NCBI GenBank assembly: GCA_027422505.1
Contig: JAPQWV010000018.1
Location: 12,170,001 to 12,234,000 of the forward strand
From: Craterostigma plantagineum
Lineage: Eukaryota; Streptophyta; Magnoliopsida; Lamiales; Linderniaceae
Direction of reading: 5' to 3'
Length of the DNA stretch: 64,000 nt
The position numbers and the translations under genes were made by a program. Of the stretch, positions 10,801 to 22,932 are shown piece by piece (the stretch's first letter is position 1; the number at the start of each line of letters is the position of its first letter). The notes beneath the pieces are model-generated. The model did not search any database. It saw only the letters and a program-made list of their open reading frames with translations, and was not told where the DNA came from.

Positions 10801-13800
10801 GGAGTTCGAAAATAAGTCTAACTGTCCACCTATATTTCTCCATTCGAATAGACATCATGGACTATTGTAATTACCTAGGTAGCCTAAATTTTGACGAACG
10901 CTCTTAGCGTATTTATCTTTTGTCAAAAATGCGAGTCAAACTCCGCATATACAAGGCCACTTATTATAACTGTATATGGGACTCGATTCAGCTTTTCGAT
11001 CTGTCTCACAACGAGAACATAAAAAACTAAATCGTAGGTAAGAACTCTTTTTCTTGAAATTGACCTCGTCTTTTCAAGTAAAGGATCTGGGATAAATCTA
11101 CCATTCTGTACTAAGCACTATCTCCAAATAGGTTGTTCCGTGAATGTAGATCTTTTATCCCAAGTTGTTTATGGAGAATTGGTCAAAGCCCCGCTTTTAC
11201 CATTCGGAGTATTTCGATATTGTTCTCCTTCTTAAGGCAACATCTCTCGTACAATACGAAGATTATATCTAACTCCACTGCTTTTATTACGATACAAAAG
11301 GCTATCTATGTACTTATGACTCCATAGTTCCCAACTATTTCATCAAACAAAAGACACCAACTCTTGAAGGCTTAAGAAAGTCTGTACGACTCCTTTTTCT
11401 ATAATTTCGCACACTATGACCATCTGCTTGCGATATAAAATCGTTGGGCTTTTCGTTTTACGTCTCCTAGAGAAATGCGATTTTCACATCCGTCTGACAG
11501 ATCTCATAAAAGCATGCATCTGTGTGAATAAGATTTAGTGAACTTTATTGCAACAATCGAAAAGGTTTCCTCAGAGTCGAAGCCCATCATTTAAGACTCA
11601 ACCTTTTCCATACAAGCTTTGCTTCGTATGTTTCAACCACTTTGTTAGATCTAATCATGATATGGTTGTTGTGCATAGAGTTCATCTACTCCCACAGAAT
11701 AAGCCGCCTCAGCGAGTTTAACCATTATTGCTTGGCAAGGGTAGTGGGATTATTAATAACATATCCCTTCATCGCAACAATCCCGTGCTTGATGTGTACT
11801 ATACAACTCGCAGCAACCCCTGTGCTCGACTTGTATTATACAGTATCTCTCAGGCTGACGAGACACCCTACCCGGCCTATGCAACTATTGGTGTATTTCG
11901 GACTTTTCTTTAAGTGCTGTCTAGCACTAAAACATTTTTAAGGTGTTTCGGTCAACACTCCCAGTGTTACCACTCCCACTCTTCATTCTCGAATAAACCA
12001 TTTTTATAAAATTCCTGAGCCTCTAAGGCTTTGACATTTTCCAAAAATATAGTGGAATGAAAAGTTTTCAGAGTCCAAAGACAATAACGACCTTAATTTT
12101 CTCGTTTATTATACACACATCTTTGCCAAGCTTTATCACTCAAATGGGGCAACCCCACTATATGATTTGAGCTCAGTTTCTTACTAATTCCAAATTTCGT
12201 AAGGTACAGAATTAATTGACCTCATAGGAATTCTGTATAGAACGTTCATTGCGTTTCATACTCAAACCCATACCATATGGAACAACGTAGTTCAGCAAAG
12301 ATCAAACTTTATCCAATATTGTTTGATATCTAACAACTGTTGAAGCGCATGCGTGACTATCGACTATGATGGCCCGCGTGCATGAAGTCTAACTTCTCGT
12401 CTCAAGACATCGTTAACAGCGTTCTTAGTTAACTGTGAAAAGATGACGTTCTCTCCAAAGAACTCATTCTAAACTCGAGAATAATTTGCCAGTTTGATCA
12501 AATCAAAATGCTTCTTTTATCTCGTAGTTTATTTTAAATTAATTTCCTCGATCTTATCAAGGATTTAAAATTTGTAACTTAACGCATACACTAATCTCTA
12601 AGAAAAGTGATTATTTGTGAAGGTTACAAATTAATAGAAATTACTTTGGGCAAATACAACATTTTGTCCACAAACATTAATGCGGGTCAAATCCAGAAGA
12701 TTTATGACTCTTTTATTAATTCCCTGTAAAGGGTGATTTGTCACCTTTTGCTGATGTTATGAGATTCCCACGACTTAACAATGTCGTGTTTATCCAATAT
12801 TTGAATCACAAACTTCGGCATGACCAAATCAAAGAGACAATAATTTTCTTTATCAACTCAAAGTTGCGTTTGTTGATAATTTATTTCACAGTATTAAATT
12901 TGGACAATACAGTTATTAATTGCCAGCGAATTTATTTCAAAAATAAAATCGCATACATTTATTCAAAATAATGTATTTAATAATCCATTGGATATTTTAA
13001 GGCAATTATGTAACTGAAACTATGCCCAAATTTAAACAGAGAAATATTGATGCAATGTAATTATTTGGACACTTTGTCCTCATTTAACATTGATCATAAT
13101 CTCTCAATGCTGAAAAACTTCCACTGGAATCTAGTATGTTCATAACTAATAAGTGAGTACCATCTCAACTTATCTAGAACCCAGTCATTGTTTTAGAATA
13201 ATTAGTTTCAAAAACATATTATTCAAAATTTTAAGGCCCTCAAACTCAAAGTTTAGGTAAGTACCAATTCCAATACCTTGCCCTTGGAAATACTTGTCCA
13301 ACCCAATTGGACCCTTTATTACTTTCTCTTATTCTTTATGTGTATTGGATCGATAGACTCAAATATGAAGCTATCCAAGATTGCTGTTTTACAGCCCTTT
13401 TTATGAAGTAATAAATTTATGCCAACTTATGCCACAATGGCTAGTTGTACATTATTACTAAACGATCCATTTTACGAGAATATGCATTTTCGAAAAATCC
13501 ATATTAGGACCATCCTTAGATTGGATCAAATCCATATTGTTCAGTCCCACCAAACAATAAAGCAGTATTCATATATAATGGGTTTGTCAATCATAATAGA
13601 AAGAAATATAATGCAGAAGACATAACAATTATTGGGTCGAACGTATTATTCGTCAGGCACTGAAAGGACTTTTTCTCTTGGCCTGACTCCCACTATTTTA
13701 ATGCAAAATCTCATTCTCCCGATAGAGATTTCGGAAACCTCGTTGATGGTTTCATAGTGGGGTTGAGATCCCCGCTCCACAGAAATAAGCCTCAACCTAA

Positions 13801-15538
13801 CAGTTTGTTGGCCCATTAATCGGACGGCGCCGTGTCCCACACGAACCCATAGATGCCCCGTGTCTCACACGAGCCCATCTTATGAGTGTTTCAACAACTT
13901 TGTCTCCGGTCAGGAACCCTCACCCTAACAGGAATAATTGGGAAATAACCAGTCTAAGTGTGACCTATCAACGTCTGGCTCAATCCTAACATTTAGAAAT
14001 TCTCGCCCGTAGGATAACACTTTATAAGGCGTGAATATGTTTCGGAGAGCGGCGTTTTGACAGTCACCCGAAATATCCACGACAAAAGCGAAATGTTTGG
14101 CGCCGATAACTCGGAACAAACCGCACAAATACCCAAGTCGTTTCAATAACGAGCTTGACTTTATATGTCTCGACGCACCCGGACCAACTACAACAAGAGC
14201 GAGATGATTGGCGCCGATAACTCGGAACAAACCGCACACGACACTCAAGCGCAATGGTTTCGAGCTTGATAGAAGACAGGAACCAAGTCCCTTTACCCAC
14301 TTAGTATTTTGTCCAACCGGGAGAATACGTCTCACATGCAAGCACATAATTTATGCACGTAACGTCAAACAAACATGCATGAAATCGCGGTAAACCTAGT
14401 TTGCCTACAAGACGATCAGCGCGGACTATTTCTACTCTACTACATTTATTTTACAATAAATACATCTCTTCATCTTCAGGGTAACGCCATGTCTTCAAGC
14501 AACCTCCAAGTCCTCAAACAACTTTCCTTTGTATTTCTGCCTCGTACTTGTACGGCCACCATACTTTAACTAATTTTCTAAAAATTAATAAAGTACAGAA
14601 CGGGGGGATCAGTTGTCCCGGACAACCCGTATAATATCAAATAAAATACAACCCGGGGGGGACCTTGTCACCCTTAACATATCACCCGGAAATAGAGCCT
14701 AAGTCCACGCTGACGTCATTGTCATATCATGCATACACAACATAAATACATACGCGACAACAAACGCTCAAAGAAGCCGAAACGAAATTTTGGGCTTGTC
14801 TTGGGCCAAGCCCATTAGTCCCATTAGGGTTACTTATTGGGCTTAAACTATTTAAAAAAAACCCATTAGAACTGTTAACATGACCCAGTCATTTAAAGTC
14901 CTAAAATGAATGGAATTGGACCAAAACCTTATCTGCCAATCGAAATGTTCAAAACAGCCGGAACACAAAAACAACGTCACCGGTCCTTATCGCTACTTCA
15001 TCGGAGTCGGACTTCGCCATCACCGGAGTTCAGACCCGGATCCGTTGAATGTCACAGTCCCGGTAAAAATAATGCGTAATTTAACGCACGACAAGGGGCA
15101 GCCGTTCGCTTCTGAGCTTTCGACGAGTACCTTAAACTCGAATTGGAAGTCGTTGGCGTCAAGGCTTCGCCCGAAGCCAACGAGCCTCACTTTTCTCGTC
15201 TTAGGCATCGTTGAAAATTTCCGTTCAAACCACGTCTAACGTGTTTTACGCAGATCTACTCTAGACCTCTAGATCTAAGCAATCTTAATAACGTACACCC
15301 TTAAACTCATCTCCAAGAGTAAAGTTATAATCCGCGGGGAGACAACCACTACGGTTTCTCACCACGATACTGCAATACGTCGGACCACTCGCTCCAAGAC
15401 GGTGTTCCGACCATGCGAGCACTCGGTTTGCAGACTCGAACTGAGAACGACTCATGCTATGACGCTCGAGTGACTCAGCGATTTGCACAACCGAGATAAT
15501 TTCGGGTTCATTTATGTCGTTTCTTAAAACCAAGCCTT
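10801..15538 (-). pseudogene. Decayed gag-pol interior of the copia element
   Basis: No frame on either strand exceeds 140 codons. By position this should hold gag, protease, integrase and reverse transcriptase, but I could not securely identify those domains; short patches between 10900 and 11100 (an ISGLVYAEF-like string) resemble the link between copia reverse transcriptase and RNase H. A GC-richer segment at 14900-15240 and a minus-strand frame of 88 codons next to the primer site (15285-15551) are unassigned. The coding decay contrasts with the well-preserved LTRs. Confidence 0.6.
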
Positions 15539-15550
15539 GCTCTGATACCA
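15539..15550 (-). promoter_or_regulatory. Primer binding site (tRNA-Met initiator)
   Basis: The minus strand reads TGGTATCAGAGC one base after the end of the 5' LTR. This is the classic primer site of plant copia elements and fixes the direction of the element. Confidence 0.93.
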
Positions 15551-15551
15551 C

Positions 15552-17820
15552 TGTTGGGGAACCTCGGGTGTCCCGAGATCGAATCCCGGGCGCAGCGGAA
15601 GTTTAAAATTTTTCCCGAATTCCCCGTAAGGAGCCCCGGATAGCTTGGTTATAAAAGAAAATATGCATGACACTCAATAAGGGTTTTTCGAAGTTTACCC
15701 TCGTAGCGAAGATCCCAGCTCTCGCCTTGCTGTTCCGGTTGTCGTAGTCCACTCCGGTAATGTCGTGACCTCTCCGAGCTCCAACGCATTGACAAGATCG
15801 TCACGCCGACCCCGGGATGTATCCAAATTCCACCACCTCCCAAGGATGGCTAGAGAGGTGGGGAAGATGTTTTAGAAGAGATGTGTTTAGTGTGTGTGTG
15901 TGTGTGATTTCTAAAACTCACAAACACTTAGGTTTTTATCAAATATCAACCTAAATGCTCTCACCACTCTCTAAACTCTTAGTTTTAGTGTGAGAAAGTT
16001 GGATTAAAGTTATGGACGAAATTATTCAAAGTAATAAAGATTAAATCAACTTTCACCCTTTGAAATTGACTTTAATCATAATTAATCCAAATCATATCAT
16101 ATATGACTCATACCTTGTTTGTTTCCTTTGTATTATATCATCTAATGACTAGGCATTGTCCCACAAGTCTAACAAAAGAACAAGGAACGAATTTGGATTT
16201 GATTTGGACAAGTTTTGACCAAAAACTGTCGGTTCACGGCCTCTCGCAAAGGCCTTCACGGCCGTGACGAGCTTAGCCAAGCTTCTGCCCGTCGTCACGG
16301 CCCAATTCACGGCCGTGAACAAGTCCCTGACGGCCTTCACGGCCTAGGACATGATGGTCACGGCCGTGACCATGTCGGGGACAAAAACCATGGCTTCTGT
16401 CAACCTTCACGGCCTCGTGCATAAGGTGTCACGGCCGTGACACCTTCGACAGCTTTGCGACAGTTTCGTAAATCTCTCAGATCGAGGGGTAAACGATGTC
16501 CGATTGACCTGAAATTTTAACCACAGGAAGAAGACTCGCCAATCTTGATTCTGACCAAAGGGATTCTCAATCCGAGGTCTAGATTGGGAGATACAAATTT
16601 TTGAATCCGTTGTTACTTTTCAGGCGGGCTTCATAACCGTGACGAGCCTTGCTCGTGGTTGTGAACCCTATCTATGCTCCATTCTTAATTATTTCGTTTC
16701 GGGAATCTAAGCCCATGTAATATAGTTTCTAAAACTTATATTTAACATTTCATTAACGACTCCAAGCCCGTTAAATAATAACACATCTCACTTTATCAGA
16801 TACTGTCTCAGTGATCCTTTTTAAGCCCGATTCTCTTGGTTCGTCTCAACCCGGCAAGGAAGGAATCCAAGAATTCGGTAAGCGCGAATAGATCCCGTGT
16901 TGAGTACGATCTTCGTATTTTACGAACCGACTATAGATCGTCGTACTACGTATAGACCCTTCACATATGTCCCGGTCGAGTGAGAGCCATGGTAATGTCA
17001 AACTCACTAACCTGACACTATGACTCATCCGTGACGACGAAATTACTAAACTATACTCCACGTCCCACGTGAGTTAGTTTTTATACTTTGCAAAGATTTT
17101 GTAATTCCTCGTCCACGAATATGCATAGGACATATACCTCGATTACTTGCTAGGTTGTGAATCCCTCACGATTATCAATGCCCAGCAGTTGCACTTCGTT
17201 GTCAAGACTGCATGTCGCCGCTGACCCATGTTCAACCTCGAACAAGACGGGCCTAGCAAACTAGTGACAAGTCAGGACCCCAAAGCCAACTCTGTCAATG
17301 ACCCTTCGGTCTAAGGTCCACGCACACTACTATAGTCAATCGCTCGATCATTGACACTCAGCGAGTAATTAGCCATGTGACCTTCGATTACGAGTCGTGT
17401 CCAAATATAAGTTAATCCCCGATTCAACTCATATCAATGTTACGACCTCCCACTTCCCAAGTGAATAGTTGGCACAACCATTTTAGAGTCGTCAACAAAT
17501 AAGTCATGATTGACATTCAGTCACCCTACTGAAGTCTAAGACTAATGGACTAATTTAATATCCGAGAATAATAGCTCACCGGTGCCCCCTCTCTCATCCC
17601 ATGAGAATCGGTGACTAAACTCGTATATATGGGATTTATTTATTTACCGTCTCACCGGATGCCTAGTAAGACTGGATAGGTAAATAAATAATATGCCTTT
17701 TGTAAATTTCATAAATAAATATTTGAATACAATATCCAAATATTAAAGTGAATAATAAATTCATGTTTATGCCCTATTCATTACATCCTCGAATGGCATT
17801 CCGAGGGCATATCCCCAACA
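15552..17820 (-). repeat. 5' LTR of the copia element (2269 bp)
   Basis: Near-identical partner of 8008-10294, in the same orientation, followed by the second TCAAC duplication at 17821-17825. It contains the same TCACGGCCGTGA cluster at 16233-16450. Confidence 0.95.
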
Positions 17821-17825
17821 TCAAC

Positions 17826-18223
17826 AAGACCAGAAATAACGTAAAGCCGAAGAAAATCAATCGAAACAAGACAAACGAGATAGAAATGTAATTGAAACAC
17901 AGTGGCACGACACCGAGGTAGGCGCCGGGCAGCCATGCGACAGCGGCAATGCGGTACGGCAAAGGCGGGGGCGGCGCGGAGATGGCAGAGGCGGCGCAGT
18001 TAAGGGAGGGGCAGAGTGGAGATGGCAGGGAGCTGAGTGGGGCGACGGTGGCGGCGAGGAGAGGACGACGAACGAGAGGCGGCTGAGGAAAATTGGGATT
18101 TCGAGCTGTGAGAGATAATTTACGATTTCAGGATTTTTAGGATAAACATTTTACGATAATAATTGTAATCAGTGTATATAGTCTCAAAAATTAAATGGCA
18201 ACAAACTTTAACACTCTAGCGTC
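17826..18223. other. GC-rich segment between two insertions, probably CACTA 5' region
   Basis: Between the copia and the solo LTR lies a GC-rich stretch (17925-18090) of GGCGGC/GGCAGAG words that gives no convincing protein. On the minus strand it runs from a CACTA-like subterminal region into a possible leader, which fits the 5' region of the CACTA element whose TNP2 relic lies at 6642-7532. Inference from position. Confidence 0.4.
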
Positions 18224-19106
18224 CACGGTGTAATAACCGTAAAATTTAATTGCGGGATTTACGATATAAATAGTGATGGAGATTATTTAATTTGAAACCT
18301 TGCGGTATTAATTAAATAAGAAAATTGGAACTTTGGGTGAAATTTCGGTTATAATATATAATTGTTTGGAGCTCGATGTGTCATATGATGTTTCATGTTC
18401 CTATGTGCCTTTAAATGACTTATTTGTCTATATGATTTCCATGCTGTGTGATTTATAATTCCCTCACATGTTATGAAGTATGACTTAAGTGATGAATGTG
18501 GGACTTAGAAATAACCTAGTAGAAAGGTATATAATTCTTGGTAGGAGGAATTATTAATGAAGGTTAGATATAAGAAATTTAAATAATAATAATACTATTA
18601 GGAATAAAAGTTGGACTATAGCACTGACTATATTAAATTCTTTTTAGGCCCAAGTTTAGGGATAATTATTAGTAGTAATGGTTACTTAGGGTTAGAGGGC
18701 AATACACGTCCCCATGTGTCCCATCAACCATACTCTTGTTGACTTGAGGATTATCTAAAACCTTGCAATAACAAAAAACTCCTTTGGCGAAAAACCCTAA
18801 GAAAAGAAGAACAAACAAACGAGAGGAGCCTTAAGAGAAGAAATTCCAAACAATCTTAAGATCTCTCAAGCTTGGTAAGTAGAAATACCACTTGTAACTT
18901 GTAAATTTAATTATGGCCCGTGTCTATCATATTTCTGGGAATTAATAAAACTTTCGGGTAGGACAAGTATTTGAGAAATTTTAATTGTTGAGTTCGAATT
19001 CATGATAACCTAACTGCTTAGGTTTGTACATGCTTATGTTTGATAATTAATAAAAACTAAAGCCACTTTCGAACATGAAGAGCAACATGAGAGTATGAAA
19101 TACTAA

Positions 19107-19649
19107 GGGCCCGTTTGGTTGGAGGGATGGGTTTAGATGGTATTAGTTTAAGTTGGATTTATATAATGAAGGGTATGAATTTTGGGAATGTTTGGTTGAT
19201 GAGATTAAGTAATAATGTCTGACACGTTTGGTATATGGGTTTAAATGGTATTAGATTTTAATAATTATAATTACAAATTTACCCTTTCTCCAATTAAAAT
19301 TTTCGGTAGAAAGAGAGTGGTGAGAGAGATAGAGAGAGAGGGGGGGAGAGTGGGGGAGAGAGAGAGTGGGGGAGACGGTGAGAGAGGAGATGGAGAGAGA
19401 CGGGGGAGAGAGAGGGGGGAGGGATTAGAAAGGAAAAAAAGAAAAGTAATAAAATTTGAAATAAAAATAATTAATAATAAGGTGGTATTAAATAAAGGGA
19501 GGGGTGAGGACTCCTTTAATTAATACCTAATAAGAGGTATTAAGGGATATTAATTAAATCTCACCTTTAAATAAACCTTTCAATCAAACACTACTTTAAT
19601 AAATTCTATACTACCTAATCCCCTCTAATACCCTCAACCAAACACACTC
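19107..19649. mobile_element. Tourist-like MITE (543 bp) inside solo LTR A
   Basis: Flanked by TAA target duplications (19104-19106 and 19650-19652). The ends GGGCCCGTTTGGTTGG and (complemented) GAGTGTGTTTGGTTGAGGG are typical of the PIF/Harbinger-Tourist group. It holds a purine (GA/GGGGA) microsatellite at 19310-19425, which produces a spurious Arg/Gly/Glu-rich frame. Confidence 0.9.
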
Positions 19650-19924
19650 TAAGGGTAATTTAATGATTTTTATAATCACGTCCTATGAAACTAAGAATAG
19701 GTAGATTCTCTTGTTATGATTTTACATTTTTATTCAAATAATAGTATACTCTAAAGATTATAAATATACAAATATCATTTACTTAGGATTTCATATAAGA
19801 TTTTAGTTTTTAACGGTTAATTAGTTGAAGTTCTTGCAACATTTAAGCTGTTCTTGAGAACAGTAGGCTTTGATCGAGGGTTCTAGCACATAAAATAATA
19901 GAAGTGTTATAATTATACGAGGGG

Positions 19925-20590
19925 TCGTGAAATAGGAACTTCACGAACTGTATTTTGCGAATTATTGGAACTTCACGAATTCTAATATATTAAGTATTGA
20001 GTTTTGCGAATTGTATGTGACGTAAGGAATTTCACGAATTGTGAGATGAATTAGTGAATTGTGGGCCATGCCATGGACTTCACAAGTGTGTAAAATATTC
20101 ACGAATTGGAAAGAGGACAGAATAAAATAATGGCATGTTGGCGAATTAGAGAATTTGGCGAATTGTGGGAGCACGTGGGTTCGCAAAGCAGTTGCAAGAT
20201 AGAGTAGATTTCAATTCGTTAGTCAATGGAGAGAATATGACACATGGCGAAGTATGAGCGAGCGAATAGACACATGGCTAAGTGAGGTGTTGATATCAAT
20301 AATTATATAGACACATGGCTAAAATGATTGGACTTCACGAATTTAGTTGGGATTAAAATAATAATATCATACAAGTAGGTATAAAATAATAATATCGTAT
20401 GTACTTGGCGAACTATGTGAGGTAAGGACTCGGTGAATGATCTAAGGAATAAAGCCTATAATATATGAACTTCACGAATTGCATAAGTGACTTGACGAAT
20501 CCATATGAAATTTACGAATGGGGCACTTGGCGAATATAAGTCACGAATTGACTCAAGGTTGGCGAATTAAGAGAGAGAGTTTCGCGAAGT
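19925..20590. repeat. TTCACGAATT / TTGGCGAATT word array in solo LTR A
   Basis: More than twenty irregularly spaced copies of (C/G)GAATT words, chiefly TTCACGAATT and TTGGCGAATT. No regular period. At the equivalent place in solo LTR B a different word, AATCGGGCGATT, is arrayed. Confidence 0.85.
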
Positions 20591-21221
20591 AAGGTTTATT
20601 AATAAATTCATGGGTCAAATATTTCATTACTTAGGAAAGTCAAGAAATTAGACAGTGTATGAAGTTAGATAGTATACTGATATTATAATTTTATGCTTAA
20701 GGTTAGGAGCCTTCACTAGCAATTAATCTACGGACGACAGGTAAGTGGAGACTTCACTTCAACTACAACACATAACTTGTCTGTGCATAAATTACGCTTG
20801 ATTACGTGCAAGCGTGAAAATTATGTGGTTATGTGTTTCCATGATTGAACTCTATATGATGTGTTTTACTTACAATTCCTGGCATGACTTGCATACTCAT
20901 ATGATTCACGACATGATCACATGCATGCACGCTAGTACGAAAATAGGGCACAAGAGCGTGCATGAGTCAGGATCGCCTGTGAGTGATGTATAGTTGCCGA
21001 TATGGGCAACTGTTGTCGACTCAGTTGTCGAGTCTCGGCTCTCCTATGCGACCATGGCGATAATGATGCGCCGTTGAATGCTGTGGGTTGATACCCTTAT
21101 GACGGGAAGTGCGACCTGGAGGGTGCGACCCGAGGTAAGACGCGACACCGAGGGAAACTCCGGTGTCGGCAACCTCGGAGTGGGCTACCAGTGTGAGGCA
21201 CCCGTATGTCAGGTCGCATTG

Positions 21222-21590
21222 AGCGGAAAAGGCACCTTCAGAATCGCGTTGGGCTGTAAAGGCACAGATAGCCTCCCAACATGGACTGTATTGGGGTTAC
21301 CTCCCAAATGGCGGATGCATTGGGCCGAAAAGGCAATATGGGCCTCCCAAATGCGAACCGCGTTGGGCTGAAAAGGAGCCACAGAGACGAATAGTGTTGC
21401 CTCTCAACGGCGAGTCCCATTAGGCCGAAAAGGCAATATGGGCCTCCCAAATGGGGACCGCGTCGGGCAGAAAAGGAACCACATGGATGAGTAGTGATTA
21501 GCCTCTCGTGCGGATCGCGTTGGGCCGAGAAGGCGTCAGTAGCCTCCCAAATGTGTACCGTATCGGGCTGAAAAGGCGCCATGAAGTCAA
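21222..21590. repeat. About 65-bp minisatellite in solo LTR A
   Basis: Five or six imperfect copies of a unit with GGGC(C/T)GAAAAGGC followed by GCCTCCCAAATG. Solo LTR B has a single copy at about 44388-44430 (ACAGAAAAGGCGCC .. GCCTCCCATG), so the unit was amplified in A. Confidence 0.85.
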
Positions 21591-22243
21591 ATACGAAATG
21601 TGAATCCGGGGTGGCCTCTCAATGTGTGCCGTGTCACTTACGTATATGTCCTAAATGGAAATGAGCTCTAAGATGGTCCATAGCGAGATAGAAAAGCCGA
21701 GGGCCCAAATATGAAAGGAAAGAAAATAATGAAAGGAAAGAGAATACGAAAGGAAACAAAATACGAAAGGAAGTGAGAATAAAAGGAAAGTGAAGTCTAG
21801 AAATGCATTGATGCGGATGTCACTGCGAGTTAGGGTGCACGGCATGCATATAGTTTTCGCTTACTGAGCTCTTTAGCTCACCCTTACGTTGTGTGTTGTA
21901 GGTCCCAGCGAACACTGTATGTGATCGCCTAGCCGGCAAGGCATTCTTTTGAAGCTTCCGGGCGACGTTTGGGGGAGGTGTGTACGTGGATGACGACCTG
22001 TGTGGCCGGGCGCATAGGATCTTTTGCTGCGAACGTATACGCCACCTGTGTAATTAAGGATAACATGTAGTTAGGACTCTAAGTCATGAAAATGTATCCT
22101 TTTGAAGTACAGAAAATGAACTCCTTCACAAAAAGGAAAAAAAAATTTCATACGTATATCTGTATGTCTTTTAAGTTATCGCCTCGTTAGGCGCTTAGGT
22201 TAACGATAGAAATGGTACCGATAGCTAGGGTCGCTACACACGG

Positions 22244-22436
22244 CACTAGTCGACAATAGCGAATAACCATGTATTCGGTAATTTGGTCGAAGTATGCGTT
22301 AGCGACTACAATGAAAGCCCACAGCGGCCAAGTTTGTAGTGGGAATAGTGACTTCACTATGTAGTCGCAATTTCTATTTGAAGTCGGTAATTTTCAGAAT
22401 GGCGGCTAATTGTAGTCGGCTAGTTTTTTGTAGGGA
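22244..22436 (-). mobile_element. CACTA terminus with subterminal repeats
   Basis: On the minus strand the sequence starts CCCTACAAAAAACTAGCCGA, one base from the canonical CACTACAAAAA start, and continues with AGCGACTAC/GACTACAATTAGCC words, the subterminal repeats usual for plant CACTA elements. It lies directly right of solo LTR A, which inserted into it. It is on the same strand as, and 5' of, the TNP2 relic, so probably the same old element. Confidence 0.7.
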
Positions 22437-22932
22437 TATGTAGTTATGTTATTTTGTTGCATTACTGAGATGAACACTATTTATTTAGAATGTTAGATAA
22501 ACTAAATGCGCACTTGACTTGCGTTGACAGATTATTAACATATGTAATGTATGAACGAAAATAGTAATGAAAAACAGATAAACACTCTAATTTCACACCT
22601 CATTTAGGTCGTTTAGGTGCTCAACGAATTTTAGAACACTCTAGTTATTAATTGATATAGCAAGATTTTTAGAACTATACTTCTATAACATCAAGACAAT
22701 GATGTCATAACAGCCACTCACTTCGATATAATCTCATCCTATTGTTCTCTAGCACTATAGATTTTACCTAAAAGACAGTGAATTGATTAATCAAAACAAG
22801 GCATACAAAGTATGACGATAAATACAACACACCTCAACGTATTATATATAGAAAGGAAGAAAAAGTTGAACTACCATCAAAACGTTAATGAACAAAAGCC
22901 GTAATAATAATACAAATAAATAAAAAGCAAAG
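22437..22932. other. AT-rich region upstream of the secreted-protein gene
   Basis: No gene seen. It presumably held the promoter of the gene at 22933; the AT-rich stretch contains TATATATA at about 22846. Confidence 0.4.

Larger units (their letters stand above)
8008..17820 (-). mobile_element. Complete Ty1-copia element structure, 9.8 kb, with dead interior
   Basis: Two LTRs (8008-10294 and 15552-17820) begin TGTTGGGGA and end TCCCCAACA. A perfect 5-bp target-site duplication, TCAAC, lies at 8003-8007 and 17821-17825. On the minus strand, the tRNA-Met primer site TGGTATCAGAGC follows the right-hand (5') LTR and the purine tract CAAGTGGGAGAT precedes the left-hand (3') LTR, so the element reads right to left. 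The interior (5.26 kb) has no long reading frame, but RNase H relics of copia type are readable at its 3' end. The LTRs look about 98% alike by eye. LTRs of 2.3 kb are long for copia. Confidence 0.95.
18229..22238 (+). mobile_element. Ty3-gypsy solo LTR A (4010 bp incl. MITE)
   Basis: Begins TGTAATAACCGTAAAATT and ends TAGGGTCGCTACA, the termini of long Tekay/Del-like gypsy LTRs. A perfect 5-bp target-site duplication, CACGG, flanks it (18224-18228 and 22239-22243). There is no internal domain, primer site or second LTR at either side, so it is a solo LTR. Its 3' third (20740-22150) is alignable with solo LTR B (43915-44850), for example GGACGACAGGTAAGTGGA and CGCCGATATGGGC-type blocks. Confidence 0.9.

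Noticed and set aside
14910..15239. 109-codon plus-strand protein in the copia interior
   Set aside because: Opposite strand to the element and no motif; it may be a shadow of decayed gag.
19245..19523. Arg/Gly/Glu-rich protein of 92 residues
   Set aside because: It is the translation of a GA-rich microsatellite inside a Tourist MITE.
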